Shown here: in pieces, positions 17,941 to 26,493 of the stretch | Position numbering within the stretch: the first letter of the stretch is position 1 | How the letters are laid out: each line of letters starts with the position of its first letter | Assembly (NCBI GenBank): GCA_000733415.1 | Contig: KL662191.1 | Span: forward strand, 2,356,289 to 2,401,386 | Source of the DNA: [Leptolyngbya] sp. JSC-1 | GTDB lineage: Bacteria; Cyanobacteriota; Cyanobacteriia; Elainellales; Elainellaceae | DNA length: 45,098 bases | Direction: 5' to 3' | Notes under the pieces: generated by a model | Seen by the model: only the letters and a program-made list of their open reading frames with translations | The model's database searches: none | What the model was told of the DNA's origin: nothing | Program-made: the position numbers and the translations under genes

Positions 17941-18025
17941 CTCCCCCACCTCCCTTATCTCCCCCCGTTCGGCGACGCTCACGAGCCGCATCTCCCCCAC
18001 CTCCCTTATCTCCTCCATCTCCCCC
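17941..18025 (+). repeat. CT-rich interspersed repeat with GGCGACGCTCACGAGC core
   Basis: Two identical 22-nt pyrimidine arms (17941-17962 and 17992-18013) flank a 29-nt core. It separates the MFS and thioesterase genes and runs to the thioesterase ATG. Bases 17967-18005 are identical to the complement of 23740-23778. Confidence 0.85.
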
Positions 18026-18769
18026 ATGCCCCCCTCCTGGCTCACCTGCCCCCAACCCAACCCCCAAGCCGCCCTCCGTCTCTTTTGCTTCCCCTATGCC
18101 GGTGGCGGCACTCTCAGCTACCGACCCTGGGCCGAGTTACTGCCACAAGTAGAAGTCTGGCCAATCTTGCTGCCCGGACGCGAACGACGATTAGCAGAAC
18201 CAGCCTTTACCCAACTCCCAGCTCTAATTGCCGCCCTCCACAGCGCCATTCTGCCCTACATGGACAAACCCTTTGTCTGCTTTGGTCACAGTATGGGTGG
18301 CCTGCTCGCCTTTGAGCTAATTCGCCAACTGCAACCGCAAGCCCAAACCCCGCTGCATTTGTTTGTGTCCGGCTGCCGTGCGCCCCACCTGCCCGACCCA
18401 GAGCCGCTGACCCACACTCTTCCCGACGATGAGTTTTTAGCAGAACTGCGCCGCTTCAACGGTACCCCAGCGGAAGTGTTAGCCAACCGAGACCTGATGG
18501 CATTGCTGCTGCCCACGATTCGGGCTGATTTCACTGTCTTCAAAACCTACCGCTACTCGCCCCAGCCGCCGCTTTCCTGCCCCATCACGGCCTTTGGTGG
18601 CTGGCAAGACCCTACGGTGACTCACGACCATCTTCAGGCGTGGCAATCCCAAACCAAGGCAACCTTCTCGCTGCATATGCTACCAGGCGATCATTTTTTT
18701 ATCCATTCCCATCAACATCTGCTGATCCAAATCATGTCAGCAAAACTTGCGGCATTAATCATGTGTTAA
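18026..18769 (+). CDS. Type II thioesterase (editing)
   Basis: A 247-residue alpha/beta hydrolase of the external thioesterase family: FCFPYAGGG near residue 20, nucleophile motif GHSMGG (S89), GGWQDPTV for the acid, and GDHFF for the catalytic histidine. Type II enzymes remove mis-acylated or stalled groups from carrier domains, and the assembly line here lacks its own thioesterase because release is reductive. The ATG directly follows a CT-rich repeat with no Shine-Dalgarno-like purines. The 3' end overlaps the convergent ABC gene by 4 nt, so no transcription terminator separates the two strands. Confidence 0.96.
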   Translation: MPPSWLTCPQPNPQAALRLFCFPYAGGGTLSYRPWAELLPQVEVWPILLPGRERRLAEPAFTQLPALIAALHSAILPYMDKPFVCFGHSMGGLLAFELIRQLQPQAQTPLHLFVSGCRAPHLPDPEPLTHTLPDDEFLAELRRFNGTPAEVLANRDLMALLLPTIRADFTVFKTYRYSPQPPLSCPITAFGGWQDPTVTHDHLQAWQSQTKATFSLHMLPGDHFFIHSHQHLLIQIMSAKLAALIMC

Positions 18770-20442
18770 TCACGCTGGTCTAGCGGCACCATCTCGAATG
18801 TTGACTGGTGATAGGCTCTCAAACTAGGGCGATGCCCAACGCTCAGATAGGTGATATTGCTTGCCTGTAGCTGTTGATAGAGCTGTCTTTCGTTGGCTTC
18901 ATCGAGTCCGCTCGTGGCTTCATCGAGCAAAGCATAACGTGGTTGACCTAGAAGTAACCGCGCAAAGGCCAGCCGTTGCTGTTCACCAATCGACAGGACC
19001 TGCGACCAGTCTGCCACCGCCTCTAGCCCGCCAAAGCGCTCTGCCAGATCCGAGAGATTTACTTGGGTTAACAGAGACAAGAGAAGCGAATCTGGTACAG
19101 CAGAGACGTGAGGATAGGTAATCTGATCGCGCAGACTGCCCAAACTCATGTAGGGGCGCTGTGGTAAGAGCAGCATCGGCTCTGGATATTCAATTCTGCC
19201 GTTTCCCCATGTCCAGAGTCCAGCGATAGCCCGCAGCAGCGAACTTTTGCCCACTCCACTCGCCCCCATGATCAGCAGCGATTCATTCGGCGCTAGCATC
19301 AGGGAGAGGTTGGGAATGAGTGGGGTCCCATCAGGAGCCATCAGGGTGAGCTGGTGCACTGCTAGCCGATCAGAGACAACTCGCTCAATTCGTTGGTTTG
19401 GTTCAGGTGACGCAAAGTTAGCTAGGTTGTCCAATCGCTCAACGCTAGCAATTAGGGCAGTCAGTTGCTCAAACTGCTTTACGATCAGCGCCAGAGCCAG
19501 CAGAATGATCCGAAAGGCAGTACCGGCCTGAGCTTCAACACCGACCTCGCGCTCTCCCGCTAAAATCGGCGGGGCAAGAATCAGTGCAGGTAACAAAAAC
19601 GTGAAATATTGGTAGCTATTTTGAAATAAATTTAGTCCTAACTGCCAGCGAATTAAATGCTGAAAATTCTGAAATGCTGCTAGAAATCGCTGCCAAGCCT
19701 GCTGAGATTCCGGTTCCTGTCCTTGATAAAAGGCAATTGCTTCAGCATTTTCACGCACTCTCACCAAGCTAAACCGAAAATCCGCCTCACGTTTTAACTG
19801 TTCAGCATTGATGCCGACTAACGGACGACCGAAAACCTCAGCGGTGAAAAATGTACCAATCACGGCGTATAAAATTAGAAACACCATGAGTAGTTGCGAA
19901 ATCGACCAAAGTACGCCCGTAAAAGCAGCAAGCTGCAACAGAGAGTCGAACACGACTACTGCAAAAAACAGCGACTGCTGAGTAAAGATTTTGATATCTT
20001 CAGCAATACGCTGGTCGGGATTATCGATATCAGAATCCAGAAAATTAGAGTAAAGGTTAAGTTGATAAAATTGCTGAGTATTCAGATATTGCTGTAGAAA
20101 CCGTTTGGTGAGCCAGTTTCGCCAATAAAGACTGAGCTTTGCCTGCACATAGGTCTTGAGCGAAAGCAGCGGCACGCCTACCACAATTACACCAAGAAAA
20201 ATTGCTAATGCCTGCATAAACCGCTCGCGCTCCTGCGCTGCTAATGCCGATGTTACTTCTCCTAGAAACAAACTGACTAAGACGAGCAGCCCAGCACTAA
20301 TCAGCGCCAACCCAAACAACAGCAGCAACAAGACCACCGCTCCCCACTTTTCCGATGACTGCCAGTAGGGGGCAGCAACCCGCCAAAAGGGACGCCATAG
20401 ATTCAACCAAGCAGAGATAGAGCTATTTCGAGTAACGTTCAT
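18766..20442 (-). CDS. ABC transporter, SbmA/BacA-like membrane domain fused to ATPase
   Basis: A 558-residue half-transporter. The N-terminal half has about six membrane segments and the DNPDQRIAEDI motif of the SbmA/BacA/YddA (ABCD-like) membrane domain. The C-terminal half has Walker A GASGVGKSS, the Q-loop region LLPQRPYMSLGSL, signature LSIGEQQRLAFARLLL and Walker B ALLDEATS. Members of this group often sit beside cyanobacterial peptide clusters, where they are thought to export the peptide. It lies 27 nt downstream of a paralogous gene, suggesting a heterodimer, and converges with the thioesterase gene with a 4-nt overlap. Confidence 0.93.
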   Translation of the reverse strand: MNVTRNSSISAWLNLWRPFWRVAAPYWQSSEKWGAVVLLLLLFGLALISAGLLVLVSLFLGEVTSALAAQERERFMQALAIFLGVIVVGVPLLSLKTYVQAKLSLYWRNWLTKRFLQQYLNTQQFYQLNLYSNFLDSDIDNPDQRIAEDIKIFTQQSLFFAVVVFDSLLQLAAFTGVLWSISQLLMVFLILYAVIGTFFTAEVFGRPLVGINAEQLKREADFRFSLVRVRENAEAIAFYQGQEPESQQAWQRFLAAFQNFQHLIRWQLGLNLFQNSYQYFTFLLPALILAPPILAGEREVGVEAQAGTAFRIILLALALIVKQFEQLTALIASVERLDNLANFASPEPNQRIERVVSDRLAVHQLTLMAPDGTPLIPNLSLMLAPNESLLIMGASGVGKSSLLRAIAGLWTWGNGRIEYPEPMLLLPQRPYMSLGSLRDQITYPHVSAVPDSLLLSLLTQVNLSDLAERFGGLEAVADWSQVLSIGEQQRLAFARLLLGQPRYALLDEATSGLDEANERQLYQQLQASNITYLSVGHRPSLRAYHQSTFEMVPLDQRD

Positions 20443-20469
20443 ATCGATGTATACATTACTTTCAAATGG

Positions 20470-22212
20470 TTATATTTTGCGCAACTGCCAGGTTTGATCT
20501 CGCTTGAGGTATAGCACCTGCTGATGGTAATTCAGCAACGTCGATCGATGCCCAACGCTAATGAAAGAAATAGAGGTCGTTTGCAGTAACGTATAGAGAT
20601 GTGTTTCCTGGGCTATATCGAGGGCGCTAGTCGCTTCATCGAGCAGGGCGTAGAGGGGTTGGGCCAGCAGCAAACGGGCAAAGGCTAGCCGCTGCTGTTC
20701 TCCCAACGAGAGCCGTTTTGCCCAGTCTGTAATGCTGTCTAGACGAGTGCTGGTTGTATCGTCATTGAGGCCATCATTAAGGCCGTCATTGATCAAGTGG
20801 GATAAGTTGACCTGCTGTAAGATCTGCATCAATTGCTGATCCGAGTGGGGCGACAGGCGAGGATAAATCAACTGTTGGCGGAGCGACCCCCAGATCATGT
20901 AGGGGCGCTGGGGCAGAAATAGCAGGTTTTGCGTAGCGGGGCGGATAATGCATCCCGAACCCGTAGACCACAGTCCAGCTACGGCTCGCAGCAGCGAACT
21001 TTTGCCGACCCCACTTTCGCCCATAATCAACAGAGCAGAACCGGGCAAAACCGCAGTTGACAAGTCTTCGATCAGCCGCCTGGAGCCATCTGGCACGTAG
21101 AGTGTGACCTGCTGAAAGGCCAGCGGTGTGCCTTCTAGGATCTGAATCTGCTGGGTGGTGGGCCGTGGAGTCTGAATTGCCGTTTGGAGATGGTCTAGAC
21201 GGTCAACACTAGCGGCTAGGACAGTGAGTTGATCAAACTGGGTAATCACCAGTCCAAGGGCTAGGCCAATGCATTCAAAGGCGGCCTGCGACTGGCTAAC
21301 AACGCCGATCTCCAATTCTCCAGAAAAGATGCGCGGAGCTAAAACGATAAAAGGAAGAATAAAGGTAACGTACTGGTAGCTATTTTGAAAAATGGTTAAA
21401 TTAAACTGCCAGCGAATCAAACGGTTAAAGTTTTGAATGACCTGTAGAAACTGCTGCTGCATTGCATTTAGCTCGCGGTGCTGTCCCCGGTAGAGGGCAA
21501 TCGACTCGGCATTTTCTCGAATCCGGATCAAGCCAAAGCGGAAATCAGCCTCGCGTTTAAGCTGTTCTGCATTGATACGCACAAGGATGCGACCAAACAG
21601 AAATGTGGCGATGCCCGTTCCCACAATCGCATAGGTGAGCAGTATTACTAGTAATGATTTAGAAATCATCCAGAGTACACCAGCAAAACCAATTAGTTGA
21701 ACAATAGAATCAAAGCCAATCACGAGTAGTGAGAATGATTGCTGTGTAAAACTGCGAATATCTTCGCTAATGCGCTGATCGGGATTATCAATTCTGGTTT
21801 GGGCAGATAGCTGATAAAAGGTTTGATTGGCGAAATACCGATGCATGAATCGTTCTGTCAACCAGTAGCGCCACTGCAAACTCAGCCGGTCCTGAACATA
21901 GCTTTTGAACGACAGCAGTGGCACACTAGCCGCAATAATCCCCAAAAATATCCCGATCGCCCTAACAAATCGACTGGTATCTTGAGCCGCCAAAGCCGAC
22001 AGCAACTCGCCGCGCTGCACAGTTTCCCAGATCAGAAAGCTGCTGCTGCCCACTGAGAGCACCATTAATCCCAATAGCAGCCCCACGGCCCTGCCCCGTT
22101 GCCGATTGCCCCACTCCGGCTGAGCAACTCGCCAAAACTGCTGCCACCAGGTCGATCGGGTTGGTTTAGCCTGACTCATAAGCCAATCAATCATCCTGCA
22201 TCCGACATTCAA
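20470..22212 (-). CDS. ABC transporter, SbmA/BacA-like membrane domain fused to ATPase (paralogue)
   Basis: A 580-residue paralogue of the following gene, with the same layout: DNPDQRISEDI in the membrane domain, Walker A GESGVGKSS, LPQRPYMIWGSL, signature LSLGEQQRLAFARLLL and Walker B ALLDEATS. A short tandem insertion (NDGLNDGLND) sits in the ATPase between the Q-loop and the signature. Three starts are possible: ATG at 22212, 22194 or 22179. The last two give little or no overlap with the RND stop at 22187, and none has a clear Shine-Dalgarno site. It is probably co-transcribed with the RND pump gene upstream. Confidence 0.92.
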   Translation of the reverse strand: MNVGCRMIDWLMSQAKPTRSTWWQQFWRVAQPEWGNRQRGRAVGLLLGLMVLSVGSSSFLIWETVQRGELLSALAAQDTSRFVRAIGIFLGIIAASVPLLSFKSYVQDRLSLQWRYWLTERFMHRYFANQTFYQLSAQTRIDNPDQRISEDIRSFTQQSFSLLVIGFDSIVQLIGFAGVLWMISKSLLVILLTYAIVGTGIATFLFGRILVRINAEQLKREADFRFGLIRIRENAESIALYRGQHRELNAMQQQFLQVIQNFNRLIRWQFNLTIFQNSYQYVTFILPFIVLAPRIFSGELEIGVVSQSQAAFECIGLALGLVITQFDQLTVLAASVDRLDHLQTAIQTPRPTTQQIQILEGTPLAFQQVTLYVPDGSRRLIEDLSTAVLPGSALLIMGESGVGKSSLLRAVAGLWSTGSGCIIRPATQNLLFLPQRPYMIWGSLRQQLIYPRLSPHSDQQLMQILQQVNLSHLINDGLNDGLNDDTTSTRLDSITDWAKRLSLGEQQRLAFARLLLAQPLYALLDEATSALDIAQETHLYTLLQTTSISFISVGHRSTLLNYHQQVLYLKRDQTWQLRKI

Positions 22213-25200
22213 TCTCCGACGCAGACGAACGCCGCTTGCTCAAAGTTTTCAGCCGATTTACCCACTGGTCAACATAGGTGAACCACACAGGCACTACGAC
22301 CAGCGTTAGCAGTGTGGAAGTCGTGAAACCACCAATCACCGCAATTGCCATTGGGCTACGAGTATCGCCTGCGGCTCCTAACCCTAGCGCAATCGGTACC
22401 ATCCCAATTACCGTAGACACCGAGGTCATCATAATCGGGCGAAAGCGGGAGATGCCAGCTTCTACCACGGCTTTGAATGGGGCCAACCCCCGCTGCACTT
22501 CAATCAGCGCAAAGTCAACCAGCAGAATTGCGTTTTTCGTCACCAGCGCTAGCAGCAGCACCATGCCAATTAAGGCAAACAATCCCAGCTCTTTTTGCGT
22601 AATCATCAGCGCTAGTAATGCTCCACCGATTGAAAGTGGAATCGCAGCTAGAATCACAAACGGATAGAAAAAGTGATTATAAAGTAATACCAGAATGGCA
22701 TAGATACAGAGAATCGAGAGCGTTAATACGGTGGCAAAGCGAGCAAAGATTTCCTGCATAATTTCCGCATCGCCTCCTGATTGCTCTAGGACATCTGGCG
22801 GTAACGCATTCAATACAGGCAAGGCTCTGACGCGATCTAAGGCATCTCCTAGCGCCAATCCCTCTAAGTTAGCCTCTACGCTCACCTGTCGCGCCCGATC
22901 CACCCGTTCAAGGGTGGCTAACCCCCCGCCCAAACGAATATCAGCAACGGCTGAGAGCGGCACTAGTGCCCCCTGTTGGCTTTCGATTTGCAGTTGCTTC
23001 AGCAGATCGAGATCGGTGCGGGCAGTGGTTGCAAGTTTGACCCGAATGGGAATCTGGCGATCGGGCAGGTTAAACCGGGCCAAGTTAGCGGCTGCGTCGC
23101 CCTGTAGTGCCACGGCAGTAGTCTCGGCAATGCTGGCTACGGAAACGCCTAAATCAGCGGCCCGGTCCGGATCAGGCCGAATCACCAATTCGGGGCGCAC
23201 CAAAGCATTGCTGCTCGTGACCTCGACTAGTCCTGGGATTTGCCGCATTTCCTGCTCTAGCCTTTGGGACACCTGGGTTAATGCTTCACCGTTATTACTC
23301 TTCAGCACCATAGATAGATCCTTGTCGCCCCGTACTCCTTGACTGCGAAAGCTGACTCTAGCGCCGGGGATTTGGGCAAACTCAGTTCGCATTTCGGCTT
23401 CAAACTGCTGGCGGGAAACGCGCTGCGCTCTGGGTACGAGATTGATAAACAAATTGGCATAATCGACCCGATAGGCCGTAGCCAACACGCTCTCCACGGC
23501 TGGATAGTTTCGTAACCGCTGTGTCACCTGCTGCATCACTATCTCGGTTTCACTCAAGGGCGAGCCGGGTGGTAGCTCAATTGCGGCCAGACTGTAGCTA
23601 CTGTTGCCATTATTGAGCAGTCCTTTGGGAATCAGGGGAATCAACTGTAAACTGCCGAAGAAAATTGCAATTGCCAGCAGGAGGGTGAAGCAGCGGTGGC
23701 GGAGAGCGGCGGTGAGGAGCGTGTGGTAGGGGGAGATAGGGGAGGTGGGGGAGATGCGGCTCGTGAGCGTCGCCGAACGAGGGGAGATGGGGAGGTGGGG
23801 GGATTTGGGCTTGAGGAGATGGGCGGCGAGCATGGGGGTGACGGTGCAGGCTACGAGGGTGGAAAAGATGGATGCAACGGAGATGGTGATGCCGAATGGT
23901 CGAAAGAATTGACCGGGGATGCCGCCCATGAAGGCGACTGGTAGAAAGACGGCAATGATCACGGCAGTAGTGGCAGCAATCGCTAGGCTGATCTCTTTGG
24001 CACCGTCTAAAGCGGCTCTCAGCGATCGTTTTCCCATCAGTAGGTGTTGGTCAATAATGTCAATCACGCAGACACTGTCATCGATCAGATTGCCGATTGC
24101 TAAGCCTAAGCCGAGGAGCGTCATGCTGTTGAGGCTGTAGCCAAGCATCTGCATTACGGCAAAGGTGGGAATGATCGAGAGCGGTAGGGAAAGGGCTGTG
24201 ACCCAGGTTGCTCGCCAGTTGCGTAAAAAGATGCCAACGGTGATGACAGTGAAAATCGACCCGAGAATTAGCGTGTCAATGATTGTGTCTCGATAAGAAG
24301 CACGAATAAAATCTGCTAGCGTAAACACGAGCCGCAACTCCACATCCTTAGGCAATGTGGGCTGAAGTTTTGCCACGGCCTGCCGCACGGCTGTTGCAAC
24401 GCTGACAATTGAAGCTCCGCTGCTACGTTTAACAGCCAGGGATACAACGGGTTCTCCGTTGAAGCGAGCCGCCTGTCGAGGTTCGGCAAATCCGTCTGTC
24501 ACGGTTCCTAGCGTCGCTAACGGTACGGTTGCGCCATCGGGTAAGTTAATCCGGTAGCGTTCCAAGGCTGGGATGGAGTCAGCACTGCCCAAGGATCGGA
24601 CAGACTGTTCACCGCCGCTGAGCGCTGTTCGTCCACTCGGTAGATTCACATTAAAGGCGCGAATCTGGTCGTTGACCTGGTTTACAGTCAAACCCAATGC
24701 AAATAGGCGATTGGGGTTTAGCTCTATCTGCACCTCCCGATCCACCCCGCCCCACCGATCCACCTGGGCTACACCCTCTACATTCAGCAACGCTGGGCTG
24801 ATGGTCTGATCCACTAAGTAGCTCAAGTCCTCGACTGAACGGGTTTTGGAGGCAACCACATAGGTCATGATTGAGCTTTCGGTAAACTCTAGGCGATTGA
24901 TAATTGGCTCATCGATATCCTGAGGCAAGAAGCTGCGAATTTGGGCGATAGCATTGCGGACATCATTGGTCGCGCGATCCACATCAATACCCAAGTTAAA
25001 CTCGATTCGCGTCACCGATTGCTCATCTTGCACTTCAGAGGTGATCTGGTCGATGTTGCCCAATCCCGCGACAGCATCCTCAACCCGTTTAGTCACCTGG
25101 GTTTCTAGTTCGGTGGCCGCCGCGCCCGACTGACGCACATAGACAACCACACCGGGAATATCGATGTTCGGATCGGCATCGATGCCAAGATTGAAGAAGG

Positions 25201-25288
25201 CGAGGAGTCCCATCACCATCAGCACCAGCGAGATTACCAGTACGGGTACAGGGCGCTTGATTGACCACTCGGAGAGGTGAAAGGACAT
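22187..25288 (-). CDS. RND (AcrB/HAE1-type) efflux transporter
   Basis: A 1033-residue inner-membrane pump with the two-repeat RND layout: the N-terminal helix followed by a large periplasmic domain, proton-relay residues in GNLIDDSVCVID, and the second half with LLALVTKNAILLVDFA. It is close to the usual family length. In the cytoplasmic loop between the two halves, residues of about 490-520 (SPHLPISPRSATLTSRISPT) are encoded by a CT-rich interspersed repeat at 23730-23802 and look like an in-frame insertion. RND pumps need a membrane fusion protein; a matching gene lies 6.6 kb upstream (31925-33328) with the isi cluster between. Substrate unknown; export of the peptide product or metals is possible. 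Confidence 0.95.
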   Translation of the reverse strand: MSFHLSEWSIKRPVPVLVISLVLMVMGLLAFFNLGIDADPNIDIPGVVVYVRQSGAAATELETQVTKRVEDAVAGLGNIDQITSEVQDEQSVTRIEFNLGIDVDRATNDVRNAIAQIRSFLPQDIDEPIINRLEFTESSIMTYVVASKTRSVEDLSYLVDQTISPALLNVEGVAQVDRWGGVDREVQIELNPNRLFALGLTVNQVNDQIRAFNVNLPSGRTALSGGEQSVRSLGSADSIPALERYRINLPDGATVPLATLGTVTDGFAEPRQAARFNGEPVVSLAVKRSSGASIVSVATAVRQAVAKLQPTLPKDVELRLVFTLADFIRASYRDTIIDTLILGSIFTVITVGIFLRNWRATWVTALSLPLSIIPTFAVMQMLGYSLNSMTLLGLGLAIGNLIDDSVCVIDIIDQHLLMGKRSLRAALDGAKEISLAIAATTAVIIAVFLPVAFMGGIPGQFFRPFGITISVASIFSTLVACTVTPMLAAHLLKPKSPHLPISPRSATLTSRISPTSPISPYHTLLTAALRHRCFTLLLAIAIFFGSLQLIPLIPKGLLNNGNSSYSLAAIELPPGSPLSETEIVMQQVTQRLRNYPAVESVLATAYRVDYANLFINLVPRAQRVSRQQFEAEMRTEFAQIPGARVSFRSQGVRGDKDLSMVLKSNNGEALTQVSQRLEQEMRQIPGLVEVTSSNALVRPELVIRPDPDRAADLGVSVASIAETTAVALQGDAAANLARFNLPDRQIPIRVKLATTARTDLDLLKQLQIESQQGALVPLSAVADIRLGGGLATLERVDRARQVSVEANLEGLALGDALDRVRALPVLNALPPDVLEQSGGDAEIMQEIFARFATVLTLSILCIYAILVLLYNHFFYPFVILAAIPLSIGGALLALMITQKELGLFALIGMVLLLALVTKNAILLVDFALIEVQRGLAPFKAVVEAGISRFRPIMMTSVSTVIGMVPIALGLGAAGDTRSPMAIAVIGGFTTSTLLTLVVVPVWFTYVDQWVNRLKTLSKRRSSASEIECRMQDD
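23730..23802 (-). repeat. CT-rich interspersed repeat inside the RND gene
   Basis: The same repeat as at 17941-18025, with 39 identical bases, here read in frame as part of the RND pump's central cytoplasmic loop. Confidence 0.85.
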
Positions 25289-25433
25289 GGTACAAAACCT
25301 GCCTCTACAGCGTTAAGCCTTGATAGGAATAATTTACAATAACGCAGATCTCTGTCTATTGTGCCGTAATATTGTGTCGTAATCGAGGGCATCTAGGTAG
25401 CTCAGCCCAGAGTAGGGTGTTGCTTGTGCTAAC

Positions 25434-25467
25434 AAAAAAGCTGCCCAACTTTTTACAGCAGAGCAGC
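25434..25467 (-). terminator. Rho-independent terminator of the isi cluster
   Basis: On the minus strand GCTGCTC and GGGCAGC pair (7 bp, one G-U) around a 14-nt loop, followed by six T. It lies 31 nt after the last isi gene and separates it from the RND gene, which therefore needs its own promoter in 25289-25433. Confidence 0.75.
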
Positions 25468-25497
25468 CCAATGGGGAAAGCGCAAATGGGCAAATCT

Positions 25498-26472
25498 TTA
25501 ATCCAGCCTCGCTCGATAGGCATGCCAAAGATGACCACCCAAGGCCAGAATTCCCAGCAAGATCTGAACATTAGCAGCTACTAGCCGATCGCCGCCATAG
25601 AACTCAACTGGGAATATGAGTGTATTATGAACGATGAATGGAACCGAGACAAATGCCATGAATGCTAAACCACCCAAGCTGTAAGACAATAGCGCATCAG
25701 CATTGATTCTTAGCAACCGCTTTGCCCAAGGAAAGGGAGCTACTGTCATATGCCACAATCCGCCCAGAATCAGCATGGTGCCAATCCAAATATGGCCTCC
25801 AATCACATCTTCTAAATTATTCACGGCGGCCATTCCCCAGGGCGTCCAGCTTCCATTCGCAGAGCCGACTAAATACCCCCAGATTGTAGCTGGATCGAGG
25901 GTCGGTGCCGTCACGAGGCGGACTTGTTGGATTGCGGCATCATAAATGCCACCAAACCGCATTGCCTTCAGCACAAGCAGAAATGCGCCCAGCCCCAGCA
26001 CGACCAGATGGCTGCCCAGAATAAACCCCAGTTTCTTGGCGTCATTCCAGTCGTAATGAAATTTGGCAGCTTGTTGCGGGCCATCCTTCAAAACGGCGGG
26101 TCCCTTGAACACATGAAACAGGCCGCCTGCACCCAGCACTGCCGAGGCGACTAGATGCAGCATCCCAATCGCAAAGTAGGGATAGACATCAACAATGGTT
26201 CCGCCTGCACCAACTCCCCAGCCTAGAGTTGCCAAATGGGGCAGAACGATAAAATTTTGTTCGCCCATTGACAGAGATGGATCAAACCGCAGGGCCTCAG
26301 AGACAGCCGTAATCCCAGCCCAGAACATGATCAAGCCAGCATGGGCTATATGAGCACCCAAAAGCTGCCCGGATAAATGGGTGAGGCGAGCATTGCCAAC
26401 CAACCAAGTCGCATTTGTATTGGCTGCAAAGGATTTATCTAAACGCAGGGATGAATCTGTAGAAACCGTCAT
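25498..26472 (-). CDS. IsiA/Pcb-family chlorophyll-binding protein (fifth gene of the isi cluster)
   Basis: A 324-residue CP43-like antenna protein with six membrane helices and no large lumenal loop, which separates it from PsbC. Family motifs include SGQLLGAHIAHAGLI, LVASAVLGAGGLFH, NNLEDVIGGHIWIG and GHLWHAYRARLD. It is the most divergent of the four copies here (SMGEQNFIVLPH, KFHYDWND, IFPVEFYGGD). IsiA-family proteins bind chlorophyll a and form rings or partial rings around photosystem I during iron shortage. It is 21 nt downstream of the CpcL gene and is followed by a terminator (25434-25467), so it closes the transcript. Confidence 0.94.
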   Translation of the reverse strand: MTVSTDSSLRLDKSFAANTNATWLVGNARLTHLSGQLLGAHIAHAGLIMFWAGITAVSEALRFDPSLSMGEQNFIVLPHLATLGWGVGAGGTIVDVYPYFAIGMLHLVASAVLGAGGLFHVFKGPAVLKDGPQQAAKFHYDWNDAKKLGFILGSHLVVLGLGAFLLVLKAMRFGGIYDAAIQQVRLVTAPTLDPATIWGYLVGSANGSWTPWGMAAVNNLEDVIGGHIWIGTMLILGGLWHMTVAPFPWAKRLLRINADALLSYSLGGLAFMAFVSVPFIVHNTLIFPVEFYGGDRLVAANVQILLGILALGGHLWHAYRARLD

Positions 26473-26493
26473 AGTGAAACAGAGTAGATTAAA

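Noticed and set aside
23730..23802. Frameshift or pseudogene in the RND gene
   Set aside because: The repeat keeps the reading frame and the rest of the protein is complete, so it is an insertion rather than a break.
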